A DNA stretch of 49,183 nucleotides from a bacterium c-19 (GCA_009917405.1 QZED01000010.1:1-49183); one strand, 5' to 3'. Positions 25,355 to 36,199 are shown, counted from the first letter of the stretch. Notes: generated by a model not told the origin, from the sequence alone. Translations and numbers: made by a program.

Positions 25355-26821
25355 ATGAAAACAAAAAGCTTGCCACCCTATGCGCCTACTTTAATTGAGT
25401 CAACAAGGGCTATTGGATATTCTCTTGAGGCTGCAGTGGCAGATATTATTGATAACAGTATCGCAGCAAATGCAAAGAATGTTGATATCTATTTTTTTCC
25501 GGTAGACGGTGCATATATTGCAATTCTCGATAATGGTAAAGGAATGGCACAGGAAGAAATCGATATTGCTATGCAATACGGAAGTAAAAATCCGACAGAA
25601 GAAAGGGATAAAAAAGATTTAGGACGTTTTGGTTTGGGATTAAAAACAGCGTCTTTATCTCAGTGTAGATGTCTGACTGTTATTTCTAAGCAAGGGGATA
25701 ATTTGGAGGGACGTCAATGGGATATAGATCATGTTACAGAAGTAGGAGATTGGTCTTTAAACGTTCTTGATGAAGAAGATATTCAGCAAATACCTCAATT
25801 TGACGAATTGATAAAAAACGAATCAGGAACATTAGTAGTCTGGCAAAAACTAGATCGTCTCAAGTCTGGAGAAATAAATTTTGAACTATCATTAGGACGT
25901 AAAATTGATAGAGTCAGAGATCATCTTTCTCTTGTTTACCACCGATATTTAGCAGGGAAATCAGGGATCACAAAACTTAAACTGTCAATTAATGGAGAAA
26001 AAATAAAAGGAATTGACCCATTTTTGACGGAGAAAAGTGTTCAAGCCATGGATGATGAAACATTAGTTATTCAGGGCAATAAGATATTAGTGAGACCGTA
26101 TATTCTTCCTCACATATCTAAGCTGACATCAGATGAAATTAAAATGCTTGGTGGGAAGGATGGACTTCGAAAACAACAAGGGTTTTATGTATACAGGAAC
26201 AAAAGATTGTTGGTTTGGGGTACTTGGTTCAGAATGATGAGGCAAGGAGACTTATCAAAACTTGCCAGAATCCGTGTTGATATCCCAAACACATTAGATG
26301 ATCTGTGGACTCTAGACATAAAGAAATCGTCCGCATTGCCTCCAGCAGAAGTTAGAAAGAATTTGGAGATAATTATTAATCAAATTGCTGAACGGAGCAA
26401 AAGAACGTGGACTTTCAGAGGTAAAAAGGAAATAAGTGATACAGAAACTCACGTTTGGAACCGCATGAAAAATAAGCAAGGCGGATTTTATTATGAAGTT
26501 AATCGAGAGCATCCACTTGTGCAACAAATGATTAAAGCACATCCCGATATAGAGGTGTCATTAAATGCATTGTTGCAACAGATTGAGATGGGATTGCCTC
26601 TTAATCAATTATATGTGGATTTGAATAATGATGAGCAAATTACCAATGATAATGAGCAGTCAGATGTAGAAATAGTAAAATCACTACAGGAAATGATTAT
26701 GATGTGTGCTGACAAGCAAGAAAAATGTAATCTGCTTGATGCCATTGCTTGTATTGATCCATATTCGTCACATCTTGATATAGTAGAGAAACTTAAGGAG
26801 GAGATTTTGAAAAATGATTAA
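25355..26821 (+). CDS. MORC-type GHKL ATPase
   Basis: 488 residues with the GHKL ATP-binding fold: N-box EAAVADIIDNSIAAN at 25-39, DNGKGM at 59-64, and GRFGLGLKTAS at 90-100. A MutL/MORC-like transducer region and a helical tail follow. Bacterial MORC ATPases occur in restriction-like operons with Z1 helicases, PD-(D/E)XK nucleases, AIPR proteins and methyltransferases, exactly the neighbours here. ATP-driven dimer clamping on DNA is the expected activity. It overlaps the Z1 gene by eight bases. Confidence 0.9.
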   Translation: MKTKSLPPYAPTLIESTRAIGYSLEAAVADIIDNSIAANAKNVDIYFFPVDGAYIAILDNGKGMAQEEIDIAMQYGSKNPTEERDKKDLGRFGLGLKTASLSQCRCLTVISKQGDNLEGRQWDIDHVTEVGDWSLNVLDEEDIQQIPQFDELIKNESGTLVVWQKLDRLKSGEINFELSLGRKIDRVRDHLSLVYHRYLAGKSGITKLKLSINGEKIKGIDPFLTEKSVQAMDDETLVIQGNKILVRPYILPHISKLTSDEIKMLGGKDGLRKQQGFYVYRNKRLLVWGTWFRMMRQGDLSKLARIRVDIPNTLDDLWTLDIKKSSALPPAEVRKNLEIIINQIAERSKRTWTFRGKKEISDTETHVWNRMKNKQGGFYYEVNREHPLVQQMIKAHPDIEVSLNALLQQIEMGLPLNQLYVDLNNDEQITNDNEQSDVEIVKSLQEMIMMCADKQEKCNLLDAIACIDPYSSHLDIVEKLKEEILKND

Positions 26822-29561
26822 TCCAAATGTCGAACAATTAGAAAGTTTAATCTCCGCAGTTGTTAACAATCTTTATAAGGAAGTTCCACCTACAGAAGAT
26901 GAATTTTTGGAGAAAGCAACTTTATTAAGAAATACAAATGCACCTATTATGCCGGTTTCAGATGATGAATTCGCAGAGATAATTTCTAGACTCAAGCAAT
27001 CATTAGTCATCCAGATGGATATTGGGGTATATATTAACGATCGTAATAACGGGCATCAGTCATGGGTACCTTCAAAGAGAGCCGACTTCGACTTCTTCTT
27101 TTGGAACAGATATAAGAAGTATCTGGAAGAAATTAAACATTGGAATCCGAGAGTTACAACAAATCTTGGAAAAGTTTCTGATGAAATATTAGATTTATGT
27201 GGTGATCCGTCAGAAGATCATTTTGCAATAAAAGGTCTGGTGCTAGGAGATGTGCAGTCAGGCAAAACTGCTAACTACACAGCCATTTGTAATAAAGCAG
27301 CGGACACGGGTTATCGAATTATTATTGTCTTAGCTGGTATGCAGGAGAATTTGCGTAAGCAAACACAAGAAAGATTGGATGCTGAATGTACCGGAAGAAA
27401 GAGCGAATATTATCTGGATCCTAAAGCCGAACAGGGTATAAAGAATCAGCCGGTCGGTGTAGGAAGATACGGAACAGATAAAAAAATCGTTGCATTTACT
27501 TCCGTGACCAAAGATTTTGATAGCGGTATTCTTAGAAACAATAATTTGGGTATCGAAAACGTTAATTGCCCTGTTATTTTAGTGGTGAAGAAGAATAAAA
27601 GAATTTTAAATAATTTGATCAAGTGGCTATCAGATAACAACACGCAAAATGCCGCTGGACAGATTGATCTTCCTCTCATGCTAATTGATGATGAGGCTGA
27701 TAACGCATCAGTTAATACAAAAGACGAAGATTCTCAGCCTGCAGCAATTAATGACTGTATTAGACGTTTGTTGAATCTATTCAGTAAAACTACGTATTTA
27801 GGCATTACTGCGACGCCTTTTGCAAATATATTTATCGATCCGGAAAAAGACGATGATCTCTTTCCGGCAGATTTTATCTATGCATTATCTGCTCCAACTA
27901 ATTATATTGGGGCTGATAGAATATTTGGAGAAAATTCTGATAGTGATCACATGCTTCAGGAGATTGATATAGAAGAGTTAGAAGCGTGCTTTCCACCAAA
28001 ACATAAAAAAGACTTTGTGGTAGAAGATTTACCTGAGGATTTATATGAAGCTACATATTATTTCTTGTTATTAAATGCAATTCGCGACTATAGAGGTGAC
28101 CTTACAGAACATAGATCTATGATGGTACATATAAGCCTTTATACCAATGTTCAAAATCAGATACAAGAAATGCTGAATGTGTGGTTAGATCAGGTGAAAT
28201 CGGATGTTCGAAACTACGCTAAATTACCACTTTCTCAAAGTGAAAAAATAAAAAATATAAAAGCGATGCATGTTGTTTGGGATAAATATCATTTGAGTGG
28301 GATTGTTGGAATAGAATGGGAAGACTTACTAAAAAATTATTTGCACAAGGCAATTTCTCCTATTGAAGTTCGTGCAGTAAATATGAAAACTGGTGCAGCA
28401 AGTTTAGATTATTTTAATCATAAGAATGATGGTTTGCGTGTAATTGCTGTAGGTGGAAATAGTATGTCGAGAGGTTTGACCTTAGAGGGCCTTGGCGTAA
28501 CATATTTTCATCGTAATACAAAGATGTACGATACTTTGTTACAGATGGGGCGTTGGTTCGGATATAGACCAAACTATGGGGATGTTGCAAAGGTATGGAT
28601 GACACCAGAAGCAATCGATTGGTACGGACAAATTACTAGAGCAACAGCTGAACTTAAGGAAGAAATTTCGAAAATGAGAAACGCGAATCAAACTCCTAGA
28701 GACTTTGGCCTGAAAGTTCGACAAGATCCTGGCGCATTAATCGTGACCGCGCGAAACAAAATGCGTACAGCAACTGATTTGACGTGTCCTGTTACAGTCT
28801 CTGGTAATTTACTTGAGACACCTAGATTAAAAGCATCAAAAAACATTTTGGCTTCAAATGAGACAGCATTCAAGAATTTTGTAAATTCATTGAGTAGTAT
28901 TGGAGATAGATTTTTTGATGAAGAGCGTACGAGAGGACATTATTACTGGAAAAATGTTCCTGGGGATAATATTGCTCAATTATTGCTAGATTTCGAGACA
29001 AATCCATGGCATTTGAGTTTCAATGGTAGGGCACTTGCGGAATTTATAGAGAGTCATCATTGGAGCAATGGATGGGATGTAGTATTGATAAAATCTGGAA
29101 CCGGTATTCCATACGATGAGCCGTTGCACTGTGGTGAAGAAATATTAGAGATCGAAGGGACAGAAAAAAGAAAAATTTTAGCTGATAAGAAAATGATCAG
29201 TGTGAGTGGTACTAAGTTACGTGTTGGTGCTGGTGGATGCACACGAATTGGATTAACGAAAAAAGAAATTCAAGATGCGGAAGAAGCATATAGAAACATA
29301 CCAGGAAATGAGAATAAGAAAAATATTCCGGACAAAGCGTATTTGATAGCCAACAGAGATCCTATTTTAATGCTACATATAATACAAGCCGATTATTCAA
29401 AGTCTGAGAATAAAGATTTACCTGAATTTTTATTCGCGTTAGGAGTGGGATTTCCTAAAACTAGTGGCTTTACTGAAACTGCAAATTATAAGGTTAACTT
29501 AATTGAGTTGCGAAATTGGGTGGACGTTTATGACAATTATGATGACGATGAGGATATGTAA
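26814..29561 (+). CDS. Z1-domain superfamily II helicase/ATPase
   Basis: 915 residues. The helicase motifs are: Walker A LGDVQSGKTANYT at about 142-154, LMLIDDEADNASVN near 287 (motif II), GITATPFANIF near 329 (motif III), VGGNSMSRGLTLEGL near 545, and LLQMGRWFGYRP near 573 (motif VI). Between about 660 and 915 lies the Z1 tail. Z1 helicases are the motor of MORC-containing restriction systems and probably translocate on non-self DNA. It overlaps its neighbours at both ends by one to eight bases, so the subunits are likely made in fixed ratio. Confidence 0.92.
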   Translation: MINPNVEQLESLISAVVNNLYKEVPPTEDEFLEKATLLRNTNAPIMPVSDDEFAEIISRLKQSLVIQMDIGVYINDRNNGHQSWVPSKRADFDFFFWNRYKKYLEEIKHWNPRVTTNLGKVSDEILDLCGDPSEDHFAIKGLVLGDVQSGKTANYTAICNKAADTGYRIIIVLAGMQENLRKQTQERLDAECTGRKSEYYLDPKAEQGIKNQPVGVGRYGTDKKIVAFTSVTKDFDSGILRNNNLGIENVNCPVILVVKKNKRILNNLIKWLSDNNTQNAAGQIDLPLMLIDDEADNASVNTKDEDSQPAAINDCIRRLLNLFSKTTYLGITATPFANIFIDPEKDDDLFPADFIYALSAPTNYIGADRIFGENSDSDHMLQEIDIEELEACFPPKHKKDFVVEDLPEDLYEATYYFLLLNAIRDYRGDLTEHRSMMVHISLYTNVQNQIQEMLNVWLDQVKSDVRNYAKLPLSQSEKIKNIKAMHVVWDKYHLSGIVGIEWEDLLKNYLHKAISPIEVRAVNMKTGAASLDYFNHKNDGLRVIAVGGNSMSRGLTLEGLGVTYFHRNTKMYDTLLQMGRWFGYRPNYGDVAKVWMTPEAIDWYGQITRATAELKEEISKMRNANQTPRDFGLKVRQDPGALIVTARNKMRTATDLTCPVTVSGNLLETPRLKASKNILASNETAFKNFVNSLSSIGDRFFDEERTRGHYYWKNVPGDNIAQLLLDFETNPWHLSFNGRALAEFIESHHWSNGWDVVLIKSGTGIPYDEPLHCGEEILEIEGTEKRKILADKKMISVSGTKLRVGAGGCTRIGLTKKEIQDAEEAYRNIPGNENKKNIPDKAYLIANRDPILMLHIIQADYSKSENKDLPEFLFALGVGFPKTSGFTETANYKVNLIELRNWVDVYDNYDDDEDM

Positions 29562-30493
29562 TGAGTGGTAAAGAAAATGAATTAAGAGAAAAGTGGAATA
29601 CTATTAATTACTATTCTGGAGGAGCATTGAAATTATCTGTAAAGCATCCGCTTGAGTGGTATGTTCGATATGCAACACCGGAGCATAAGTCTGTCGTAAT
29701 AGTGAGCCAAAAGGCAATTAAAAAAATAGATTCGTCAAAATGTATCGATGCTTCATGTAATCAGAGGAAGGATGGAAAATATGCAATTTCCTTTACATTG
29801 ATGGATCGAAAACAGGAAGATGTTTTCATAACAATGGCAGGAGATATTATCGAGTATTCCAATGTAGAAACTGATGATATTGCATTGCTTAAAGTATTGC
29901 GCAGATATAACGCATGGTTAAAACTATTAGACCATAAAAGCAATGCGGTATTAGGTAGTAATACACTGAAAGGTCTCATTGGAGAGTTGTTGTTCCTGAA
30001 GGAAAAAATAGAAAATGGAATGCTACCGTCTGTTGCTTTAGCAGGCTGGGTTGGTTCAGAAGGAGCAGATCAAGATTTTGTATATGCAGATTGTTGGCAT
30101 GAGATTAAATCTACAGGTGCTTCATCTTCAGAAATATCAATTTCTTCTGTTGAGCAATTAGATAGAAATGATGAAGGAGAATTGGTTATTTATCGTATCG
30201 ATAAATGTGCACCGGATCAACCAAAATCATTCACGTTATATGGATTGGTTCATGAGTTAATAGAGTTGATTTCACGACACGGCGAAAATCCAGATGAGCT
30301 AATATTAAAACTTGGCGCCGCAGGTTATATTGACATGAAAGAATATGATAAACAGCATTTTAGTGTGTCCTCAAAGCAAGTATACACTGTAAATGAATCA
30401 TTTCCGAGAATACGGAGAGTTGATGTTCCGACAGAAATAACGAATGCTGTTTATCAGATAGATATCCCTAGTATAAAAAGCTGGGAAAAGTAA
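29561..30493 (+). CDS. PD-(D/E)XK nuclease of the Z1/MORC system (DUF4420-like)
   Basis: 310 residues. The core shows TLKGLIGELLFLK at about 138-150 (helix with catalytic glutamate) and GADQDFVYADCWHEIKST at about 168-185, with D172, E181 and K183 as the metal-binding D-(x)n-E-x-K set. The start codon overlaps the Z1 stop. It is the likely DNA-cutting subunit of the system. Length and motif spacing agree with the family. Confidence 0.88.
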   Translation: MSGKENELREKWNTINYYSGGALKLSVKHPLEWYVRYATPEHKSVVIVSQKAIKKIDSSKCIDASCNQRKDGKYAISFTLMDRKQEDVFITMAGDIIEYSNVETDDIALLKVLRRYNAWLKLLDHKSNAVLGSNTLKGLIGELLFLKEKIENGMLPSVALAGWVGSEGADQDFVYADCWHEIKSTGASSSEISISSVEQLDRNDEGELVIYRIDKCAPDQPKSFTLYGLVHELIELISRHGENPDELILKLGAAGYIDMKEYDKQHFSVSSKQVYTVNESFPRIRRVDVPTEITNAVYQIDIPSIKSWEK

Positions 30494-30514
30494 CGAAAAT
30501 GGGAGGATGTTAGC

Positions 30515-32596
30515 ATGGATTCTACCGAATTTAAAAAAGATTTTATAGAGAGTATAAAAACTGCTGCAGCAGTTACAGGAGAAGGGTCATGTGCATCCTT
30601 TGTAGATAATATGGCGCAGTATCTAATTGATGCTGAGGCGTTATCAGATTTCACACCGTCTTTTTATAAAGGCAAAAGTGGGCGTAGTAATTATAGAGTA
30701 GACGGTTATGTATACGATGAATTCGATGATACGATGAATCTTATTATTGCGGATTTTGATGGTAATGATTTGGAACGCCGACTTACCGGAACAGCTGCGA
30801 ATAAGGATTTTGGCTTGCTTATGAAATTTCTTGATGTAGCATTGACAACTAATTTATATCAAGAAATAGAGATGAGTACACCATGTGCAGACTTAGTAGA
30901 TCTTTTAAGGTATAACAAAAAGGCGATTCGTAAATATCGTTTTCTTGTATTTACCGATGCAGATATGAGTGCTGCTATAAAGACCGTAGAAATTGATGAC
31001 TATAATTCTATTCCGGTAGAAGGTCAGATATGGGATATTGATCGTTTGTTCAGAGTCTGTTGTTCAGAGCAAGGCCGTCAGATTATTGAGATTGACTTTA
31101 AGGAATATTGTGGTGAAGGTATTCCGTGTATAGAAGCTAGCTCAGCGTCTACAGAACAGTACAGTAGCTATCTGGGAGTTATTCCTGGAACTGTTTTGGC
31201 TGATATATATGACAAGTATGGAAGTAAACTTTTGGAGGGAAATGTGAGATCATTCTTATCTACTAAAGTGGCGGTCAATAAGAAAATAAGAGGGACTATC
31301 TTGAACAATCCGCAGATGTTTTTTGCGTTTAATAACGGTATATCAGCAACTGCAATGGATGTTGAGATAGAGGATACAAACCATGGAAGATTTATCACCT
31401 TTGTTAGAGATTTTCAGATTATTAATGGTGGACAGACAACGGCCTCTATTTCAAATGCAAGATATAAAGACAAAGCAGATTTGTCATCTATTTTTGTGCA
31501 AATGAAATTGACTTCAATTGATGAATCAACACCAGAAGAGTCAGACGAGTTGATCAGAAATATTTCTAGATCATCAAACAGTCAGAATAAGGTTAGTGAT
31601 GCAGACTTTTTTGCATCTCATCCATTTCATCGTCGTATGGAACAAATATCAAGACACTTATTTGCACCGGCATCTGAAGGCGCACAGTATGAAACGAAAT
31701 GGTTTTATGAAAGAGCAAGAGGACAATATCTGCAAGAACAAATGCGCTTGACACCTGCAAAGAAAAAACAATTTGAGTTGCAACATCCTAAAAATAAGGT
31801 GATTAAGAAAACAGATCTTGCAAAGGTTCAGAATACATGGAGAGGATTCCCTCAGGTTGTAAGTAAGGGTGCGCAGACCAATTTTAATTCGTTTGCAGAG
31901 TACATTGATGAGCAATGGAATGCAAATGAGGAGCAGTTTAATGAGAGATATTTCCAAACTACTGCAGCCTTGATTCTTTTGTTCCAATATTTAGAGAAGA
32001 CTATACCAAAACAGCCTTGGTACGAGGGTGGATACCGTGCAAATATCATATATTACACATTGGCACAATTTAGAAGATTGTTGCATAGTCAATATCAAGG
32101 ACGGGAACTTGATTTGATGTTGATATGGAATAGGCAGAGCGTGCCCGAACAAGTGGGTACAGTTTTAATCGCATTGGCAGAGCTGGTTCTTCTTCGAATA
32201 ACTGATCCGTCAAGAAAAGTTGCAAACGTTACTCAGTGGTGTAAGAGAAATGATTGTTGGGAAGATGTGAAGAAGATACATATTGATATTCCTGAAGATA
32301 TTGAGAGTTGTTTAATCACTATCGATGAACAGAAGGCGGCACAGAAATCCGCTAAGAAAGAGCAGAAGGTTGTAAATGAAATTCAGGCTCAGACAACGGT
32401 GGTTAATTATCCTGTAGAAATGTGGATGCGACTATCAGAGTTTGTTGTTAGAAATCATATGGTTACACCTACAGATGTATCTGCATTAGCGATTGCATGT
32501 AAAATGCCTGCTAAAATACCAAACATTTATCAATGCAAACGCTTACTTGCATTGCTACGCAAAGCCTCCGAAGAAGGCTTTAATACTGAAGTGTAA
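30515..32596 (+). CDS. AIPR-family abortive-infection phage-resistance protein
   Basis: 693 residues. It has the AIPR core: FFAFNNGISATAMDVE near 269-284, DFQIINGGQTTASISNA near 297-313, and SRSSNSQNKVSDADFFASHPFHRRM near 349-373. Proteins of this family confer phage resistance, and the gene is regularly found between Z1/PD-(D/E)XK and C5-methyltransferase genes. The biochemical role is not settled: nuclease or DNA-binding specificity subunit. GGGAGG precedes the start; 21 bases from the upstream gene. Confidence 0.9.
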   Translation: MDSTEFKKDFIESIKTAAAVTGEGSCASFVDNMAQYLIDAEALSDFTPSFYKGKSGRSNYRVDGYVYDEFDDTMNLIIADFDGNDLERRLTGTAANKDFGLLMKFLDVALTTNLYQEIEMSTPCADLVDLLRYNKKAIRKYRFLVFTDADMSAAIKTVEIDDYNSIPVEGQIWDIDRLFRVCCSEQGRQIIEIDFKEYCGEGIPCIEASSASTEQYSSYLGVIPGTVLADIYDKYGSKLLEGNVRSFLSTKVAVNKKIRGTILNNPQMFFAFNNGISATAMDVEIEDTNHGRFITFVRDFQIINGGQTTASISNARYKDKADLSSIFVQMKLTSIDESTPEESDELIRNISRSSNSQNKVSDADFFASHPFHRRMEQISRHLFAPASEGAQYETKWFYERARGQYLQEQMRLTPAKKKQFELQHPKNKVIKKTDLAKVQNTWRGFPQVVSKGAQTNFNSFAEYIDEQWNANEEQFNERYFQTTAALILLFQYLEKTIPKQPWYEGGYRANIIYYTLAQFRRLLHSQYQGRELDLMLIWNRQSVPEQVGTVLIALAELVLLRITDPSRKVANVTQWCKRNDCWEDVKKIHIDIPEDIESCLITIDEQKAAQKSAKKEQKVVNEIQAQTTVVNYPVEMWMRLSEFVVRNHMVTPTDVSALAIACKMPAKIPNIYQCKRLLALLRKASEEGFNTEV

Positions 32597-32608
32597 GATG
32601 GAGGAACT

Positions 32609-34219
32609 ATGTTTAATACAATAGATTTGTTTGCGGGTGCCGGTGGATTGAGCCTGGGATTTATGCAAACAAAGAAATTTGATATAAAAGTTGCATATGA
32701 ATTTAATCCTGCCATGCAGGAAACCTATAAGAAAAATCATCCTGGAGTAGCTGTATTTGGCGATGTTAGGGATGCTAACTATGCAGAAATAAAAGAAAAA
32801 TATGGCGACATCGATGTTGTGATTGGAGGACCACCTTGTCAGGGATTTTCTAATGCAAATAGGCAAAAGAATCATGCAATTAGCCAGAATAATTCCCTGG
32901 TGAAACAGTATATTAGAGCAATCTTGGAATTAAGACCAAAGGCATTTGTAATGGAAAATGTGAGTATGCTTAGATCAGATGTTCACAGATTCTACTTATG
33001 TGAAGATGATCGAGAATTAGTGGATAGCAATGTGATTAAAACTGCTAATACCGAGTTGGCTTTACTTGATGCGGAGTTTATGTTTGATGAAGCAATTAAT
33101 ATTGTGCAGTCTGAGCAAAAACTAGGTCGATATAAATGGGATGTTTTCGATTATCTCGAATTGAATGTTATCTATAAAGCATCTAAGAATACAACCAAAT
33201 TTAAAGATGTATTAGAAAAACATAGATCACGTTTGATAAAAATATCAGAGAAGCACACAGAAGGTGATGAGGATGATTTTATCATTGCCACTGATAGGGT
33301 TGCGTTTAATGCAATGCTTGATTTTTACGCTGGGAAAATAGAAGAATCTCAGATCAAGGAATTAATTGAGCCTGCAATTATGTATCAAAGGATGATGAGT
33401 AAGGCACAGGAGATATTTGAAAACGATATTGTGGTTGATAGCTATACCGACAATAAAGGACTAATAGCCAATATACGTTCATATGCCGTTTTTGATTATT
33501 TAAAGGCAAAGCTACAGGGGGGCGATGATGACGATGGATATGCTATTTCGGCAGATGTTCTATCCGCAACTCAATTTGGAGCTCCACAAAAAAGAATGCG
33601 TTTTGTAGTAATGGGTATCCGTAAAGATATTACAAATGAGGTTAAACTTCCAGAAGGAAAATATAAAGACGGTCCATATAGGACAGTTGAGGACGCGATT
33701 AAAGATTTGGAGGATGTTGAGCCTGTCTATAATGTATCCGATGATAAGAGCGGCATAAAGCTGCAAGCTAAAACTGACTTAAGTGAGTTGGCGCAGACGC
33801 TTCGTGACTCGGAGATATTGCATAATCATATTATAACTAAAACGACACCAACAGCTATGGAACGTTTTAAAGCATTAGATCAGGGACAAAATTTTCATTC
33901 CTTATCTGATGCAATGAAAACAAACACGTATACAGATGTTACAAGAACGCAGAATACGATCTATCTTCGCTTAAAATATGATGAGCCATCCGGTACTGTA
34001 GTAAATGTGCGTAAATCAATGTGGGTGCATCCAACAAAAGACAGAGCAGTAAGTATAAGAGAAGCAGCGCGTTTGCAGACATTTCCGGATAGCTTCGTTT
34101 TTTGTGGGACGAAGGATAAGCAATATCAGCAGGTAGGAAATGCGGTGCCGCCTATAATGGCAAAAGCTATAGCAAAGAAATTGGCTAACCAGCTTAATAA
34201 AGCATTATCACAGAAATAA
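32609..34219 (+). CDS. DNA (cytosine-5) methyltransferase with large insertion
   Basis: 536 residues. Motif I is TIDLFAGAGGLSLGF (4-18), motif IV is GGPPCQGFSN with the catalytic cysteine at about 77, motif VI is VMENVSML near 114-121, motif VIII is QFGAPQKRMRF near 322, and motif X is QVGNAVPPIMAKAIA near 507. Between VI and VIII lies an unusual stretch of about 190 residues, mostly helical and acidic. The enzyme marks host DNA so that the Z1/MORC nuclease complex spares it. It starts 12 bases after AIPR with GGAGG. Confidence 0.93.
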   Translation: MFNTIDLFAGAGGLSLGFMQTKKFDIKVAYEFNPAMQETYKKNHPGVAVFGDVRDANYAEIKEKYGDIDVVIGGPPCQGFSNANRQKNHAISQNNSLVKQYIRAILELRPKAFVMENVSMLRSDVHRFYLCEDDRELVDSNVIKTANTELALLDAEFMFDEAINIVQSEQKLGRYKWDVFDYLELNVIYKASKNTTKFKDVLEKHRSRLIKISEKHTEGDEDDFIIATDRVAFNAMLDFYAGKIEESQIKELIEPAIMYQRMMSKAQEIFENDIVVDSYTDNKGLIANIRSYAVFDYLKAKLQGGDDDDGYAISADVLSATQFGAPQKRMRFVVMGIRKDITNEVKLPEGKYKDGPYRTVEDAIKDLEDVEPVYNVSDDKSGIKLQAKTDLSELAQTLRDSEILHNHIITKTTPTAMERFKALDQGQNFHSLSDAMKTNTYTDVTRTQNTIYLRLKYDEPSGTVVNVRKSMWVHPTKDRAVSIREAARLQTFPDSFVFCGTKDKQYQQVGNAVPPIMAKAIAKKLANQLNKALSQK

Positions 34220-34229
34220 GGAGATACTT

Positions 34230-36188
34230 ATGAGCCAAAGAGCATACTATTTTAATTCTATAAATAACTTCATATTAGAGGATGATGAGCTTGTTCTCGG
34301 CCAATTATTGATTAATGATGAGTTTGAAACTACCGATCTCCAAAAGATGGCTTGGAGATCGGAGATTCAAATTTTAAAGGAACAATTAGTCGAGTTTTCT
34401 CAAGGTGATATTATTTTCGAATATACCATCCCAAGAATGGGGCACAGGGTAGATGTGATATGCATAATAGAAGGAATTATTTTTCTCCTAGAGTTTAAGG
34501 TAGGAGATAAAGAGTACAAGAAATCTACCACCGATCAGGTGATGGATTATGCGTTGGATTTGAAATACTTTCATGATAAAAGTAGAACTAGGTATCTTGT
34601 TCCTATCAATGTTTCAACGAAGGCGGCAGAGAAACAGAATGAATATTACTGTATGGCAGATAATATTCATAACACTCTTTTTTGTAATGAAAATAATATT
34701 GGCAGTACTATTCGAGAAACCATTTCGAGAATTAATGCCACGTCGTTATCTGCACTGGAGTGGATAAATTCAAGATACGCTCCGACACCGACCATCATTG
34801 AAGCTGCGCAGGCATTGTATAGAAAACATGGTGTCGAAGATATTTCTAGGAATGATGCTGGTGCAAAGAATTTAACAATAACGACAGAGGCAATTTCCAA
34901 TATAATTGATCAGTGTAAGAAAAATAGCAAAAAAGCTATATGCTTTGTTACAGGAGTACCTGGTGCTGGAAAAACTCTAGCAGGCTTGAATATAGCAAAC
35001 GAACGTCATCATTTTAATGAAGATGAACATGCTGTTTTTCTTTCAGGAAATGGTCCACTAGTTGATGTTTTGCAAAATGCGCTCGCAATAGATCGTGCGG
35101 AGAGAGAAGGCATAACTAAGAAAAATGCTCTTCGAGAAACGAAAGCCTTTATTCAAATTATTCATAAATTTAGAGATGATGCTTTAACAACAGATATGGC
35201 ACCAGTAGAGAAAGTAGCTATTTTTGATGAGGCTCAAAGAGCATGGAACAAAGAGTCGCTCACTGATTTTATGAGGCGAAAAAAAGGGATTCCCGATTTT
35301 AATCAGTCAGAACCTGAATTTTTGATTAGCATTATGGACCGACATGAAGATTGGGCCGTTATAGTTTGTCTTGTGGGTGGTGGACAAGAAATATACAACG
35401 GAGAAGCAGGAATTCAGGATTGGTTTGAAACTTTAGCAAATAATTATCCCGATTGGAAGATTTATCTGTCGGATAAAATTACAGATACAGAATATGTAGG
35501 GAAATCAGACATCCCAACATTATTGAATGGACGAGAGTACCATTGCATTTCAGATTTGCATTTAGGAGTTTCGCTACGCTCATTCAGAAGTGAAAAATTA
35601 GCTCTTTTCGTGAAATTGTTGTTAGATGAAAGGGCAGATGATGCCAAAAGTGTTTATTATGAGCTTAAACAAACATATCCGATTTTTTTGACAAGAAATT
35701 TTGAAATTGCAAAAAAATGGGTAAAAGATAAGGCTCGTGGGACAGAAAGGTATGGGCTTTTAGCAAGCTCAGAAGGGAAAAGACTGCGAGCTGAAGGAAT
35801 ATGGGTTCCATCAGATATAAATCATGTAGGGTGGTTTTTGAATGGAAAGGATAATGTTGATTCATCGTATTATTTAGAAGTGGCAGCGTCTGAATTTAAA
35901 GTGCAAGGTTTAGAGGTCGATTATGCAGTATTAGCCTGGGATGCAGATTTCAGGTATACGAGAGATGGCTTTGATTATTTTAAGTTCAGGGGTACGAAAT
36001 GGAACCATGTTAATCAGGAACAAAGACAGAGATATCTAAAAAATGCTTATAGAGTTTTATTAACAAGAGCAAGACAGGGATTGATTATATATGTTCCTGA
36101 AGGTTCAGATGAAGATCCGTCAAGGAACAGGGAATATTATGATAGAATTTTCCAATACTTGAAGAGTACTGGAATGGAAGTAGTCTGA
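34230..36188 (+). CDS. Nuclease-fused DUF2075 helicase-like NTPase
   Basis: 652 residues. The N-terminal about 110 residues contain a possible PD-(D/E)XK site: RVDVICI with D75 and FLLEFK with E88 and K90. Then a DUF2075 NTPase: FVTGVPGAGKTLAGLN near 236-251 (Walker A), VAIFDEAQRAW near 328 (Walker B) and VLLTRARQGLIIY near 609. Such proteins are found in defence islands and may act as nuclease-helicases on DNA or RNA. It follows the methyltransferase by ten bases. Whether it belongs to the MORC/Z1 system or is separate cargo is not known. Confidence 0.85.
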   Translation: MSQRAYYFNSINNFILEDDELVLGQLLINDEFETTDLQKMAWRSEIQILKEQLVEFSQGDIIFEYTIPRMGHRVDVICIIEGIIFLLEFKVGDKEYKKSTTDQVMDYALDLKYFHDKSRTRYLVPINVSTKAAEKQNEYYCMADNIHNTLFCNENNIGSTIRETISRINATSLSALEWINSRYAPTPTIIEAAQALYRKHGVEDISRNDAGAKNLTITTEAISNIIDQCKKNSKKAICFVTGVPGAGKTLAGLNIANERHHFNEDEHAVFLSGNGPLVDVLQNALAIDRAEREGITKKNALRETKAFIQIIHKFRDDALTTDMAPVEKVAIFDEAQRAWNKESLTDFMRRKKGIPDFNQSEPEFLISIMDRHEDWAVIVCLVGGGQEIYNGEAGIQDWFETLANNYPDWKIYLSDKITDTEYVGKSDIPTLLNGREYHCISDLHLGVSLRSFRSEKLALFVKLLLDERADDAKSVYYELKQTYPIFLTRNFEIAKKWVKDKARGTERYGLLASSEGKRLRAEGIWVPSDINHVGWFLNGKDNVDSSYYLEVAASEFKVQGLEVDYAVLAWDADFRYTRDGFDYFKFRGTKWNHVNQEQRQRYLKNAYRVLLTRARQGLIIYVPEGSDEDPSRNREYYDRIFQYLKSTGMEVV

Positions 36189-36199
36189 GGGGTGATGTT

